Part shown: positions 27,793 through 36,008 of the stretch, one piece after another
Layout: every line of letters begins with the position of its first letter
How positions within the stretch are numbered: the stretch's first letter is position 1
NCBI RefSeq assembly: GCF_900113905.1
Contig: NZ_FORC01000004.1
Coordinates: forward strand, 310,001-374,000
Origin: Phytopseudomonas argentinensis
Lineage (GTDB): Bacteria; Pseudomonadota; Gammaproteobacteria; Pseudomonadales; Pseudomonadaceae
Direction of reading: 5' to 3'
Length of the DNA: 64,000 nt
The notes under the pieces: model-generated
Database searches by the model: none
Told to the model about the DNA's origin: nothing
Seen by the model: the letters and a program-made list of their open reading frames with translations, nothing else
Translations under genes and position numbers: made by a program

Positions 27793-28836
27793 TCAGCTTC
27801 CCTGACCGATGGCGGGGTCTTCGAAGAAGTAGTCCTGCCAACTGGCCGGCTTGTTTTTGATGGCGCCGACACGGTGCAGGAAGTCGGCCAGCGGATAGGT
27901 GTTGGTGGGGGTGACGGTGAACTGGAACTGCTCGTTGTCGATGATCTTCAGTAGCTCGTCGCGGCTGATCTTGGCGCCGGTGACGCGGAGGTAGGTGTCG
28001 GCTGCCGCGCCCTTGTCGTTCTGGGCGAAGTCCGCCGCTTCGGCCAATGCAGCGACGAAGGCCTTGTAGGTCTTGGGGTTGTCGGTGCGGAATTTTTCGG
28101 TGGCATACAGCACGGTCGGCGAGTTCGGGCCGAGCAGCTCGTAGGTGTCGAGCACCACGTGCACATCCGGGTTTTCCAGCGCCTGATTCTGGAACGGCGG
28201 ATTGGAGAAGTGCCCGGTCAGCTCGGTGCCGCCAGCTTTCAGGGACGCCGTGGCGTCCGGATGCGGCAGCGCCACGGTGTACTTGTCGAGGCGGTTGAAT
28301 TCTTTATCGCCCCACTGTTTGGCGGCGGCGTACTGCAGGAAGCGCGACTGCACCGACACACTCACCGCAGGAACGGCGATGCGATCCTTGGCGGTGAAGT
28401 CGGCGATGGTCTTGACCTTGGGGTTGTTGCTCAAAAGGTAGTACGGGAAGTTGCCCAGCGAGGCCACGCCCTTGACGTTCTGGCGACCCTGGGTGCGATC
28501 CCACACGGTCAGCAACGGGCCGATGCCGGCACCGGCGATATCGATGGCGCCGGACAGCAGCGCATCGTTGACCGCCGAGCCACCGGAGAGCTGCTGCCAG
28601 TCGACCTTGATATCCAGGCCTTCGGCCTTGCCGTGCTTTTCGATCAGTTGCTGGTCACGCACCACGTTGAGCAGCAGGTAAACGATGCCGAACTGCTCGG
28701 CGATGCGGATCTGCCCCTCGGCATGGGCGGCTTGCGGCGCCGCCAGGCTGCCTGCCAGCAGACTCAGGCTAAAGGTGATGCCGCTGGCCAAGCGGCCAAA
28801 ACGTGGAATAAAGGGAAAGCGCTTACCTGCCGACAT
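27793..28836 (-). CDS. ABC transporter substrate-binding protein (sulfonate/taurine/nitrate type), paralogue 1
   Basis: A 347-residue periplasmic binding protein with a long signal peptide ending QAAHAEG. It shares with paralogue 2 the segments IAEQFGIVYLLLNVV, DALLSGAIDIAGAGIGPLL, TVWDRTQGRQNVKGVASLG and a C-terminal ASWQDYFFED. It lies directly after the TauD-like dioxygenase and 4 bp before the ATPase gene. The tight operon suggests it delivers a sulfur-containing substrate whose sulfur the dioxygenase releases. Confidence 0.9.
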   Translation of the reverse strand: MSAGKRFPFIPRFGRLASGITFSLSLLAGSLAAPQAAHAEGQIRIAEQFGIVYLLLNVVRDQQLIEKHGKAEGLDIKVDWQQLSGGSAVNDALLSGAIDIAGAGIGPLLTVWDRTQGRQNVKGVASLGNFPYYLLSNNPKVKTIADFTAKDRIAVPAVSVSVQSRFLQYAAAKQWGDKEFNRLDKYTVALPHPDATASLKAGGTELTGHFSNPPFQNQALENPDVHVVLDTYELLGPNSPTVLYATEKFRTDNPKTYKAFVAALAEAADFAQNDKGAAADTYLRVTGAKISRDELLKIIDNEQFQFTVTPTNTYPLADFLHRVGAIKNKPASWQDYFFEDPAIGQGS

Positions 28837-28889
28837 TGCGAGGCTCCAGTCAGTGATACGGGAATTGGGTTTGCCGGGTGGCTACCTGT

Positions 28890-29783
28890 TTAAAAAGGCA
28901 CATCACCTTGAATGGTGGTGCGGTGCATGCGCCGGCGCAGGTGACTCGGGCAGCCGGTGGCAAGGTGGATCAGCGCGCGGTTGTCCCAGAACACCATGTC
29001 GCCGTCCTGCCACTGATGGCGGTAGATGAATTCCGGTCTGGCGCTGTGGGCATACAGCTCGGCGAGGATCTGCCGGCTTTCGTCCTCGGGAACGTCGAGA
29101 ATGTGGGTGGTGAAGTTCTCGTTGACGAACAATCCCTTGCGCCCGGTTTCCGGGTGGGTACGCACCACCGGGTGCACCACGGCCTTGACCTCGGCAAGCT
29201 GCGCTGCGGTCAACGTCGGGCGACGGATGCCTTTGAATACTTCATCGGCGTAGCGGGCGGTGTAGGAATGCGCCGCGCGCTTGCCGTCGATGGCTTGGCG
29301 CAGTTCGCCCGGCAGTGTTTCGTAGGCCAGTTGCTGGCTGGCGAACAGCGTATCGCCGCCCTCTTCCGGCAGCTCCTGGGCATAAAGCATCGAGCCCAGG
29401 CTGGGGAACTCCTTGTAGGACAGATCCGAGTGCCAGAACTTGCCGGCATCGCCCAGGCCAACCGGCTGGCCGTTCTCGATGATATTGGAAATGATGAACA
29501 CTTCCGGGTGGTTGGCCAGCAGGAACTGCTTGAGCACATGGATCTGCAGCACACCGAAGCGACGGCTGAAATCGATCTGTTGCTGCGGGGTGATGCGCTG
29601 GTCGCGAAACACCACGACGTTGTAGTCGAGGTGTGCCTGGTGCACACGGGCGAAATCGGCGTCGTTCAGCGGGCGGCTGAGGTCGAGGCCGGTGATCTCG
29701 GCGCCGACGGCAGCGGAAAAGGGACGGACTGCAAAATTCTGCGCTGGCGGGTGATAGGCAGAACTCAAGGGCACGGCAGGCAT
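28890..29783 (-). CDS. TauD/TfdA-family Fe(II)/2-oxoglutarate dioxygenase
   Basis: A 297-residue cytosolic dioxygenase. The facial-triad H-x-D is in FWHSDLSY at about 120, and the distal His plus Arg are in the C-terminal RRRMHRTTI. TauD-family enzymes hydroxylate taurine, alkylsulfonates, sulfate esters or other substrates to liberate sulfite or aldehyde. ATG 29783 has GGAG about eight bases upstream; the frame opens at 29813. It leads the five-gene ABC operon. The substrate is unknown. Confidence 0.9.
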   Translation of the reverse strand: MPAVPLSSAYHPPAQNFAVRPFSAAVGAEITGLDLSRPLNDADFARVHQAHLDYNVVVFRDQRITPQQQIDFSRRFGVLQIHVLKQFLLANHPEVFIISNIIENGQPVGLGDAGKFWHSDLSYKEFPSLGSMLYAQELPEEGGDTLFASQQLAYETLPGELRQAIDGKRAAHSYTARYADEVFKGIRRPTLTAAQLAEVKAVVHPVVRTHPETGRKGLFVNENFTTHILDVPEDESRQILAELYAHSARPEFIYRHQWQDGDMVFWDNRALIHLATGCPSHLRRRMHRTTIQGDVPF

Positions 29784-29900
29784 TTGCGCAACTCCACACG
29801 GTAAGGGCGCCAACGGGACGCGTCTTCAGAAGCAGGTGTCTGGCACCTGTATTCAGTCGTGCGGCGCGCCGGTTGGCCGGCGGGTACGCATGGGAATAAC

Positions 29901-29937
29901 TATATCGATATAAAAAGTTAAATTTAAATACCTTTTT
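29901..29937 (-). promoter_or_regulatory. AT-rich double palindrome, candidate sulfur-regulator operator
   Basis: TATATCGATATA (29901-29912) and TTAAATTTAA (29918-29927) are both perfect palindromes, and the latter is flanked by AAAAAG and CTTTTT. They lie 118-154 bp before the dioxygenase ATG in very GC-rich DNA. A LysR-type sulfur regulator such as CysB is a natural candidate, by inference only. Confidence 0.4.
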
Positions 29938-29975
29938 CGCATGTGCTTATGGCGATCTGCAGTTGCCGATACCAA

Positions 29976-30011
29976 CAAAAAACGCCGACAGGGTTCAGCC
30001 CTGTCGGCGTT
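29976..30011 (-). terminator. Strong Rho-independent terminator downstream of metQ
   Basis: Perfect 13-bp stem AACGCCGACAGGG (29981-29993) / CCCTGTCGGCGTT (29999-30011), loop TTCAG, with an A-run at 29976-29982 giving a U-tract on the minus strand. It most likely ends the metQ transcript after its REP element. Confidence 0.85.
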
Positions 30012-30104
30012 TGATATAGCAGGCGTGAACCTTAGGGCCCGGTCACGACTTCAGCGCTTTGGCTGCAAAGTAGCGAAAGCATCCGGTCGGCCACTGGCGA
30101 TAAT

Positions 30105-30174
30105 CTGTGGGAGCGGGCCATGCCCGCGAAAAAAATCACGGGCATGAACTGGCCGTCCCCGCCCGTTCCCACAG
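30105..30174. repeat. REP-type inverted repeat downstream of metQ
   Basis: CTGTGGGAGCGGG (30105-30117) pairs with CCCGTTCCCACAG (30162-30174), with an inner GCCATGCCCGCG/CGGGCATG hairpin. The TGTGGGAGCGGGC core is a very common extragenic palindrome of Pseudomonas. Confidence 0.8.
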
Positions 30175-30245
30175 TGAAAGCAGCGATGTCCGCTTCTGCC
30201 TTGTAGCAGCCTCGATACGTCGCCTAAAAGATCTTGGAAAGATCC

Positions 30246-31025
30246 TTAGAACGCAGGCACTACCGCGCCGGAATATTTCTTCTCGATAAAGGTCTTCACT
30301 TCCGGGCTGGTCAGCGCGTCAGCCAGCTTCTTGATGGCGTCGCTGTCCTTGTTGTCCGGGCGCGCGACCAGGTAGTTCACGTATGGCGAATCCTTGTCTT
30401 CGAGCACCAGCGCATCCTTGTTCGGGTTGAGCTTGGCTTCCAGCGCGTAGTTGGTATTGATCAGCGCCAGGTCGACCTGATTCAGCACCCGGGGCAGCAT
30501 GGCCGCCTCCAGTTCCTTGAACTTGAAGTTGTGCGGGTTGGTGGCCAGGTCCTTAGGCGTTGCCTGGGCATTGCTCGGGTCCTTGAGGGTCAGCAGGCCA
30601 GCATGCTGCAGCAGCAGCAAGGCGCGGCCACTGTTGCTGCCCTCGCTGGGGATGGCGATGGTAGCGCCGTCTGGCAGTTCCTTGAGGCTCTTGTACTTGC
30701 TGGAGTAGCCACCAAAAGGCTCGACGTGCACACCCTTGACGATCACCAGGTCGGTCTTGCGACTTTCATTGAAGCTGTCGAGATACGGCTTGGTCTGGAA
30801 GTAATTGGCATCGAGCTGCTTCTGCGCGACCTGCAGGTTGGGCTGCACATAATCGGTGAATACCTTGATCTCGAGGTCCACACCCTGCTCGGCCAGCTTC
30901 GGCTTGATCAGCTCGAGAATCTCGGCGTGAGGAACCGGGGTGGCCGCGATGGTGAGCTTTTCCGCAGCAAATGCCTGGGAGGTCAGAGCGGCGGCCAGTG
31001 CAGCCAACAGAAGCGTTTTTTTCAT
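30246..31025 (-). CDS. metQ: MetQ/NlpA-family methionine-binding protein (solitary)
   Basis: A 259-residue NlpA-family binding protein: KLTIAATPVPHAEIL at the mature N-terminus, NYFQTKPYLDSFN and ALINTNYALEA near 195-205. The signal peptide KKTLLLAALAAALTSQAFA lacks a lipobox Cys, so the product should be free in the periplasm. ATG 31025 is used. No metN/metI neighbours are present, so it must serve a transporter encoded elsewhere. The ligand is probably methionine or a related sulfur compound. Confidence 0.88.
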   Translation of the reverse strand: MKKTLLLAALAAALTSQAFAAEKLTIAATPVPHAEILELIKPKLAEQGVDLEIKVFTDYVQPNLQVAQKQLDANYFQTKPYLDSFNESRKTDLVIVKGVHVEPFGGYSSKYKSLKELPDGATIAIPSEGSNSGRALLLLQHAGLLTLKDPSNAQATPKDLATNPHNFKFKELEAAMLPRVLNQVDLALINTNYALEAKLNPNKDALVLEDKDSPYVNYLVARPDNKDSDAIKKLADALTSPEVKTFIEKKYSGAVVPAF

Positions 31026-31242
31026 GTTTATTCTCGTAGAAGCCGCTGGATCGACAACGGCATGGGTGATTTGGCCGCATACGATAGGGCGGCACGCTGA
31101 CAATACGGATCACAGTTATACGTTGAAAATACTTTTAATTCATTCCCATATTTCTTTTCAGAATAAGCGGAAGCTGGCGCACTTGTTGTGTTTCGGGCGG
31201 TCACTTCTACAGTGAAAGCACCTCTATTGCGGATTGATGAAC

Positions 31243-32241
31243 ATGATCAGCGAAGCCCTGAGCCGTTTCGAACGCCTGGAACTGGTTCCCCATGCCACCC
31301 CGCTGCAACACTTGCTGCGCCTGTCGCACCACCTGGGCCGTGAGATCTATGTCAAACGCGATGACCTGACCCTTTTCGCCCTCGGTGGCAACAAGGCGCG
31401 CAAGCTCGAATACCTCGGTTCCGACGCCCTGGCTCAGAATGCCGATACGCTGATTACCGCCGGTGCCATCCAGTCCAATCACGTACGCCAGACTGCAGCG
31501 CTTGCGGCCAAGCTGGGGCTGGCCTGCGTGGCCCTGCTGGAAAACCCCATCGACACCCAGGAGCAGAATTACCTGCACAACGGCAATCGCTTGTTGCTCG
31601 ATCTGTTCGGTACGCGGGTGGAGGTGGTCGACAACCTGGAAGAACCGGACATGATGCTGATGGCCAAGGCCGAGCGCCTGCGGGCCACCGGCAAGAGCCC
31701 CTACGTGATCCCGATCGGCGGCTCCAACGCGCTGGGTACCCTGGGTTACGTCAAGGCCGGCCTGGAGTTCGCCGAGCAGGTCAGCGCCATGGGCCTCGAC
31801 AGCGGCACCCTGGTACTGGCCTCGGGAAGCGGTGCAACCCACGCCGGCCTGGCCCTGGCATTGGCCCATGTGCTGCCCGCCTGGCGTGTGCTCGGCATCA
31901 CGGTGTCGCGCCCTGCCGACCAGCAGCGTCCCAAGGTGCTGGGGTTGGTACAGCGCACGGCCGAATTGCTGGGCATCGGGGTGCCGGATGAGTTGACCGT
32001 CGAGCTGTGGGACGAGTACTACGGCCCTCGCTACGGCGAACCGAACCCCGGTACCCTGGACGCCATTCGGCTGCTGGCCAGCAGCCAGGGCTTGCTGCTC
32101 GATCCCGTGTATACCGGCAAGGCGTTCGCCGGCTTGCTCGATGGGGTTCATAAAGGCGCCTTCGAGGAAAGCAAACCAATCGTTTTCCTGCACACCGGTG
32201 GTGCGCCGGCACTGTTTGCGTACCAGTCCTTGACTCTATGA
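31243..32241 (+). CDS. dcyD: D-cysteine desulfhydrase (DcyD family, PLP enzyme)
   Basis: A 332-residue fold-type II PLP enzyme related to ACC deaminase. The PLP lysine lies in LGGNKARKLEYL near 50, the cofactor Asn in QSNHVRQTAA, and phosphate binding in LASGSGATHAG. It degrades D-cysteine to pyruvate, sulfide and ammonia. Alternative starts are TTG 31234 and ATG 31237; ATG 31243 is spaced 9 nt from GGA. It is followed by the tcyJLN transporter, the same partnership as in Escherichia coli (dcyD with the FliY/YecS/YecC genes). Confidence 0.9.
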   Translation: MISEALSRFERLELVPHATPLQHLLRLSHHLGREIYVKRDDLTLFALGGNKARKLEYLGSDALAQNADTLITAGAIQSNHVRQTAALAAKLGLACVALLENPIDTQEQNYLHNGNRLLLDLFGTRVEVVDNLEEPDMMLMAKAERLRATGKSPYVIPIGGSNALGTLGYVKAGLEFAEQVSAMGLDSGTLVLASGSGATHAGLALALAHVLPAWRVLGITVSRPADQQRPKVLGLVQRTAELLGIGVPDELTVELWDEYYGPRYGEPNPGTLDAIRLLASSQGLLLDPVYTGKAFAGLLDGVHKGAFEESKPIVFLHTGGAPALFAYQSLTL

Positions 32242-32344
32242 ACGGCATATACAAATAATTTTTTATTATTTTCTCGAATACCCAGGCAACCTTAGAGTGC
32301 CGCGTCCCGAAGGCACCTAGCAAACCACCCACCGAGGCTCGCTC

Positions 32345-33142
32345 ATGATAATCGCCACACTGCGTCGACATTTCCTTATTGGCAGCCTTGGCCTGGCGCT
32401 CTTCGCCGGCATCGGTGGCCAGGCCTACGCGGCCGATGACCTGCAGAAGATCAAGGATAGCGGCAGCATCAAGGTTGGCCTGGAAGGCACCTACCCGCCG
32501 TTCAACTTCCAGGATGAAAGCGGAAAGCTGGCTGGTTTCGAAGTGGACCTGGCCAATGCCCTGGCCAAGGAGCTGGGCGTGCAGGCCAGCTTTCAGCCAA
32601 CCAAGTGGGATGGGATTCTCGCCTCCCTCGAATCGGGCCGCATCGATGTGGTGATCAACCAGGTGACCATCTCCGACGAGCGCAAGAAGAAGTACGACTT
32701 CTCCACGCCCTATACCGTTTCGGGCATCCAGGCGCTGACCCGCAAGAGTGAAGCGGACAGTGTGAAGAGCGCCGCGGACCTGGCCGGCAAGAAGGTCGGC
32801 GTCGGCCTGGGCACCAATTACGAGCAGTGGTTGAAGGAGAACGTGCCGCAAGCCGACATCCGCACCTATGACGATGATCCGACCAAGTTCCAGGACCTCA
32901 ACGTCGGCCGTATCGACGTGGTACTGGTCGACCGCCTGGCCGCCTTCGAGATGGTCGCCAAGACCGGTGAGCGCATGGCCGTCGCCGGTGATGCCTTCTC
33001 CCGCCAGGAATCCGGGGTCGCGCTGCGCAAAGGCAACCCGCAGCTGCTCGCGGCCATCAACAAGGCCCTTGATAAGCTGCGCAGCGACGGCACCTTGAAA
33101 CAGCTCTCCGAAAAATGGTTCAAGGCTGACGTTACGCAATGA
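32345..33142 (+). CDS. tcyJ: Cystine-binding periplasmic protein TcyJ (FliY type)
   Basis: A 265-residue polar-amino-acid binding protein. The signal peptide ends in QAYA and the mature protein starts with ADDLQKIKDSGSIKVGLEG. The family signature GKLAGFEVDLANALAKELG is near residue 65 and DVVINQVTISDERKKKYDFS at about 100. Together with dcyD and the following permease and ATPase it forms a cystine/cysteine uptake and breakdown unit. It overlaps the permease by 4 bp. The upstream 100 bp is AT-rich and may carry the promoter. Confidence 0.9.
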   Translation: MIIATLRRHFLIGSLGLALFAGIGGQAYAADDLQKIKDSGSIKVGLEGTYPPFNFQDESGKLAGFEVDLANALAKELGVQASFQPTKWDGILASLESGRIDVVINQVTISDERKKKYDFSTPYTVSGIQALTRKSEADSVKSAADLAGKKVGVGLGTNYEQWLKENVPQADIRTYDDDPTKFQDLNVGRIDVVLVDRLAAFEMVAKTGERMAVAGDAFSRQESGVALRKGNPQLLAAINKALDKLRSDGTLKQLSEKWFKADVTQ

Positions 33143-33807
33143 CGCCGGACACCCTCCAGCTGGTGCTGGACTCCCTGCCCTTTCTGCTCAAGGGTGCAAT
33201 CTGGACGATCGTCCTGAGCCTCGGCGGCATGTTCTTCGGCATGCTGCTGGGCTTCGGACTCGCCCTGGTCAGGCTTTACGCCATTGCGCCGCTGGGCTGG
33301 CTGGCCCGGGTGTACATTTCGTTCTTCCGCGGCACGCCGCTGCTGGTGCAGTTGTTCATCATCTATTTCGGCCTGCCTGAGCTGGGACTGCAGCTCCAGC
33401 CCCTTACCGCGGCGCTGATCGGCTTTTCCCTGAACATGGCGGCCTATGTCGCCGAGATCATGCGCGCGGCCATCGCCTCCATCGACCGCGGCCAATGGGA
33501 AGCCGCGGCCAGCATCGGCATGAGCAAGAGCCAGACCATGCTGCGCGCCATCCTGCCGCAGGCGATGCGTACCGCCTTGCCGCCCCTGGGCAACAGCTTC
33601 ATCTCGCTGGTCAAGGATACCGCCCTGGCTGCCACCATCCAGGTGCCGGAGCTTTTCCGCCAGGCCCAGTTGATCACTGCCCGCACCTACGAGGTGTTCG
33701 CCATGTACCTGGCGGCAACGGTGATCTACTGGATTCTCTCCAGCCTGTTGGCGCACCTGCAGAACCGTCTGGAAGCACGCGTCAATCGCCACGAGGCGGA
33801 CAACTGA
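33139..33807 (+). CDS. tcyL: Cystine ABC transporter permease TcyL (YecS type)
   Basis: A 222-residue HisM-family permease with four to five spans. The N-terminal region has the family motif VYISFFRGTPLLVQLF, and the EAA loop is GQWEAAASIGMSKSQTMLRAILPQA. Its start and stop overlap those of its neighbours as ATGA-type junctions, so the three transporter genes are translationally coupled. Confidence 0.93.
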   Translation: MTPDTLQLVLDSLPFLLKGAIWTIVLSLGGMFFGMLLGFGLALVRLYAIAPLGWLARVYISFFRGTPLLVQLFIIYFGLPELGLQLQPLTAALIGFSLNMAAYVAEIMRAAIASIDRGQWEAAASIGMSKSQTMLRAILPQAMRTALPPLGNSFISLVKDTALAATIQVPELFRQAQLITARTYEVFAMYLAATVIYWILSSLLAHLQNRLEARVNRHEADN

Positions 33808-34580
33808 TGGCCTCACCCATGATCACCGTTCGCAACCTGAGCAAATCCTTCAAGGGCCAGGGCGTACTCAAGGGTATCGACCTGGATATCGCCGCCGGTG
33901 AAGTCGTCGCCATCATCGGCCCCAGCGGCTCGGGCAAGACCACCCTGCTGCGCTGCCTGAACCTCCTGGAAACCCCTGACGGCGGCAGCATCCGCGTCGG
34001 CGAGATCGAGATCGATGCCGGCAAGCCGATCAGCCAGCAACAGGGGCTGATTCGCAAGCTGCGCCAGCAGGTCGGTTTCGTGTTCCAGAACTTCAACCTG
34101 TTCCCCCACCGCAGCGCCCTGGAAAACGTCATCGAAGGCCCGGTAGTGGTCAAGAAACAGCCGCGAGACAAGGCGATCGAGCTGGGTCGACAATTGCTGG
34201 CCAAGGTGGGCCTGGCTGGCAAGGAGGACGCCTACCCGAAGCGCCTGTCCGGTGGCCAGCAGCAGCGCGTTGCCATCGCAAGGGCGCTGGCCATGGAACC
34301 GGACGTGATCCTGTTCGACGAACCGACCTCGGCGCTGGATCCGGAACTGGTGGGTGAAGTGCTGGCGACCATCCGCGCCCTGGCCGAGGAAAACCGCACC
34401 CTGGTGATCGTCACCCACGAGATGAGTTTCGCCCGTGACGTGGCCAACCGGGCGATCTTCATCGACGGCGGCGTGATCGTCGAACAGGGCGACGCGCGAG
34501 AGCTGTTCAGCACGCCCAAGCAGGCACGCACCCAGCAATTTCTCAGCAAGTTTCTTGGCGACGTATCGGCGCGTCACTGA
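33807..34580 (+). CDS. tcyN: Cystine ABC transporter ATP-binding protein TcyN (YecC type)
   Basis: A 257-residue ABC ATPase: Walker A GPSGSGKTT near residue 39, Q-loop FQNFNLFPH, signature LSGGQQQRVAIARAL and Walker B VILFDEPTSALDPEL. This is the polar-amino-acid uptake subtype. Its ATG shares a base with the permease TGA. It ends on the base before the convergent FAD-oxidase stop, with no terminator between them. Confidence 0.93.
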   Translation: MASPMITVRNLSKSFKGQGVLKGIDLDIAAGEVVAIIGPSGSGKTTLLRCLNLLETPDGGSIRVGEIEIDAGKPISQQQGLIRKLRQQVGFVFQNFNLFPHRSALENVIEGPVVVKKQPRDKAIELGRQLLAKVGLAGKEDAYPKRLSGGQQQRVAIARALAMEPDVILFDEPTSALDPELVGEVLATIRALAEENRTLVIVTHEMSFARDVANRAIFIDGGVIVEQGDARELFSTPKQARTQQFLSKFLGDVSARH

Positions 34581-35960
34581 TCAGGGTTGGTAGTAGAGAT
34601 CCCACAGCCGGTTGCGAAACCGGTTGCTGGGATCCACCTGGCGTTTGAGCGCGAAATACTCCGCAGCCCGCGGGTAACCCTGCACAAACTGCTCGCGGCT
34701 GGCGTGAATCTGATACGGCAGGTAATGCCGACCGCCACAGCGCAATGCAGCGGCAATCAGGTCACGCGTCCAGGCCGCCGCCCGCTCCCGCTCCAGCTTT
34801 GATGAGCCCTGGCGATAATACAGCACCAGGGCGAAGACTTCCTCCGGCGCCCAGCTCAGCAATGTGTGCGGATCGGCCTGGGCATGGCGAATGGAAACGT
34901 TGATCAACGTGGCCCGGTGCTGATGAGTCAGCCGCGCCAGCTCACCAACGAACCGTTCCAGCTGCGCCGGCGGCACGAAGTACTCTTGCAACACGTAACT
35001 GAAATCCGCCCCGGATATCGGCTCCAGCTCGCTGACGTCGAGGCTGGCCTCATGGTTGCGCCACTGCACCTTGGGGCTGCGAAACAGCAGCGGGTCGAGC
35101 GCCGCTTCGCGCAGCTTGATGCCCGATGGCGAGCCGCTCAGACGAATCCCCACGCGCTGCAGATGGCTGCCCTGCTTCAAAGGGCTCAACCGGTCAGGCT
35201 CGGTAAGCGCCGCCTCGGTGCGCCGATAAGAAACCGCGCGAACCGTGGAAAAATCATCGGGGTAGAGAATGCCGTTGTGCATCAGCAGATCGGCCTGGGA
35301 AGCCACCTCGCGGTAGAACCAGGGCCGGTAGTCCCGTAGCGCCATGACCTGGCTTTCCCTGGCGATACGGGTGTTTTCCGCCAACCCCAGCGTCGCTTCG
35401 ACAATCACCCCGAGGCCACCGTAGCCACCGATCATCCCGTAGAACAGCGCGGCATTGTCGGTCGGGCTGGCGTTCACCACGCGGCCATCGGCGAGCACCA
35501 CGCGGATGGCCTTTACCGACCCCACGATAGGCCCCTCGCCCACATAGCGGCCATGCACGTTGACCGATAACGAGCCGCCCACCGTGAAGTTGGCATAGGA
35601 CTGCATGATCTGCGGCGACAGGTCGTAGGGGTCGATGTACTCGAGTATCGCGCGCCAGGTGATTCCGCTCTGCACACTAATCTCGCGGCGCTCCGGGGAG
35701 AACTCGAGCACCTTATCGAGGCTGCGCATGTCCAGCTGCAGTGCGCCGTCTGCAGCGGTCTGCCCGCCCATGCTGTAACGCCCGCCGCCGATGCTGATCG
35801 GTCCCGGGTGGCTGCGCAGTGCCTCGACGACTTCCTGCTCGGTGCGCGGCACGATGACCCTCTCGGCCATGACCGGATTGAGACCGGTCACGTCATTGAC
35901 CACCTCACTGGCACTAACGCCCAGACTGAGTACACACAGACACACAAGCAAACGTCGCAT
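34581..35960 (-). CDS. Exported FAD-binding oxidoreductase (lactone-oxidase-like, VAO family)
   Basis: A 459-residue protein with signal peptide RRLLVCLCVLSLGVSA and a PP-loop FAD-binding domain: PISIGGGRYSMGGQTAADG near 55, QSGITWRAILEYID, and TVGGSLSVNVHGRYVG at about 125. The C-terminal half resembles arabinono-/gulono-lactone oxidases. A periplasmic location is unusual for this fold and suggests a Tat/Sec-exported oxidase of sugar lactones or similar alcohols. The substrate is unknown. No operon partners. Confidence 0.8.
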   Translation of the reverse strand: MRRLLVCLCVLSLGVSASEVVNDVTGLNPVMAERVIVPRTEQEVVEALRSHPGPISIGGGRYSMGGQTAADGALQLDMRSLDKVLEFSPERREISVQSGITWRAILEYIDPYDLSPQIMQSYANFTVGGSLSVNVHGRYVGEGPIVGSVKAIRVVLADGRVVNASPTDNAALFYGMIGGYGGLGVIVEATLGLAENTRIARESQVMALRDYRPWFYREVASQADLLMHNGILYPDDFSTVRAVSYRRTEAALTEPDRLSPLKQGSHLQRVGIRLSGSPSGIKLREAALDPLLFRSPKVQWRNHEASLDVSELEPISGADFSYVLQEYFVPPAQLERFVGELARLTHQHRATLINVSIRHAQADPHTLLSWAPEEVFALVLYYRQGSSKLERERAAAWTRDLIAAALRCGGRHYLPYQIHASREQFVQGYPRAAEYFALKRQVDPSNRFRNRLWDLYYQP

Positions 35961-36008
35961 TTACCTTCCTTGGCAATACAGATGAGTTAGCGCCAGGGCC
36001 AGACGGCC

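Larger units (their letters stand above)
29784..30245. other. Gene-free control region between the dioxygenase operon and metQ
   Basis: A 462-bp stretch with no supported gene. It contains an AT-rich palindromic promoter region for the dioxygenase operon (29901-29937), a strong terminator (29976-30011) and a REP-type hairpin (30105-30174). Confidence 0.7.

Noticed and set aside
29941-30147. 68-codon frame between the dioxygenase gene and metQ
   Set aside because: It runs through a perfect terminator and a REP element and has no ribosome site.
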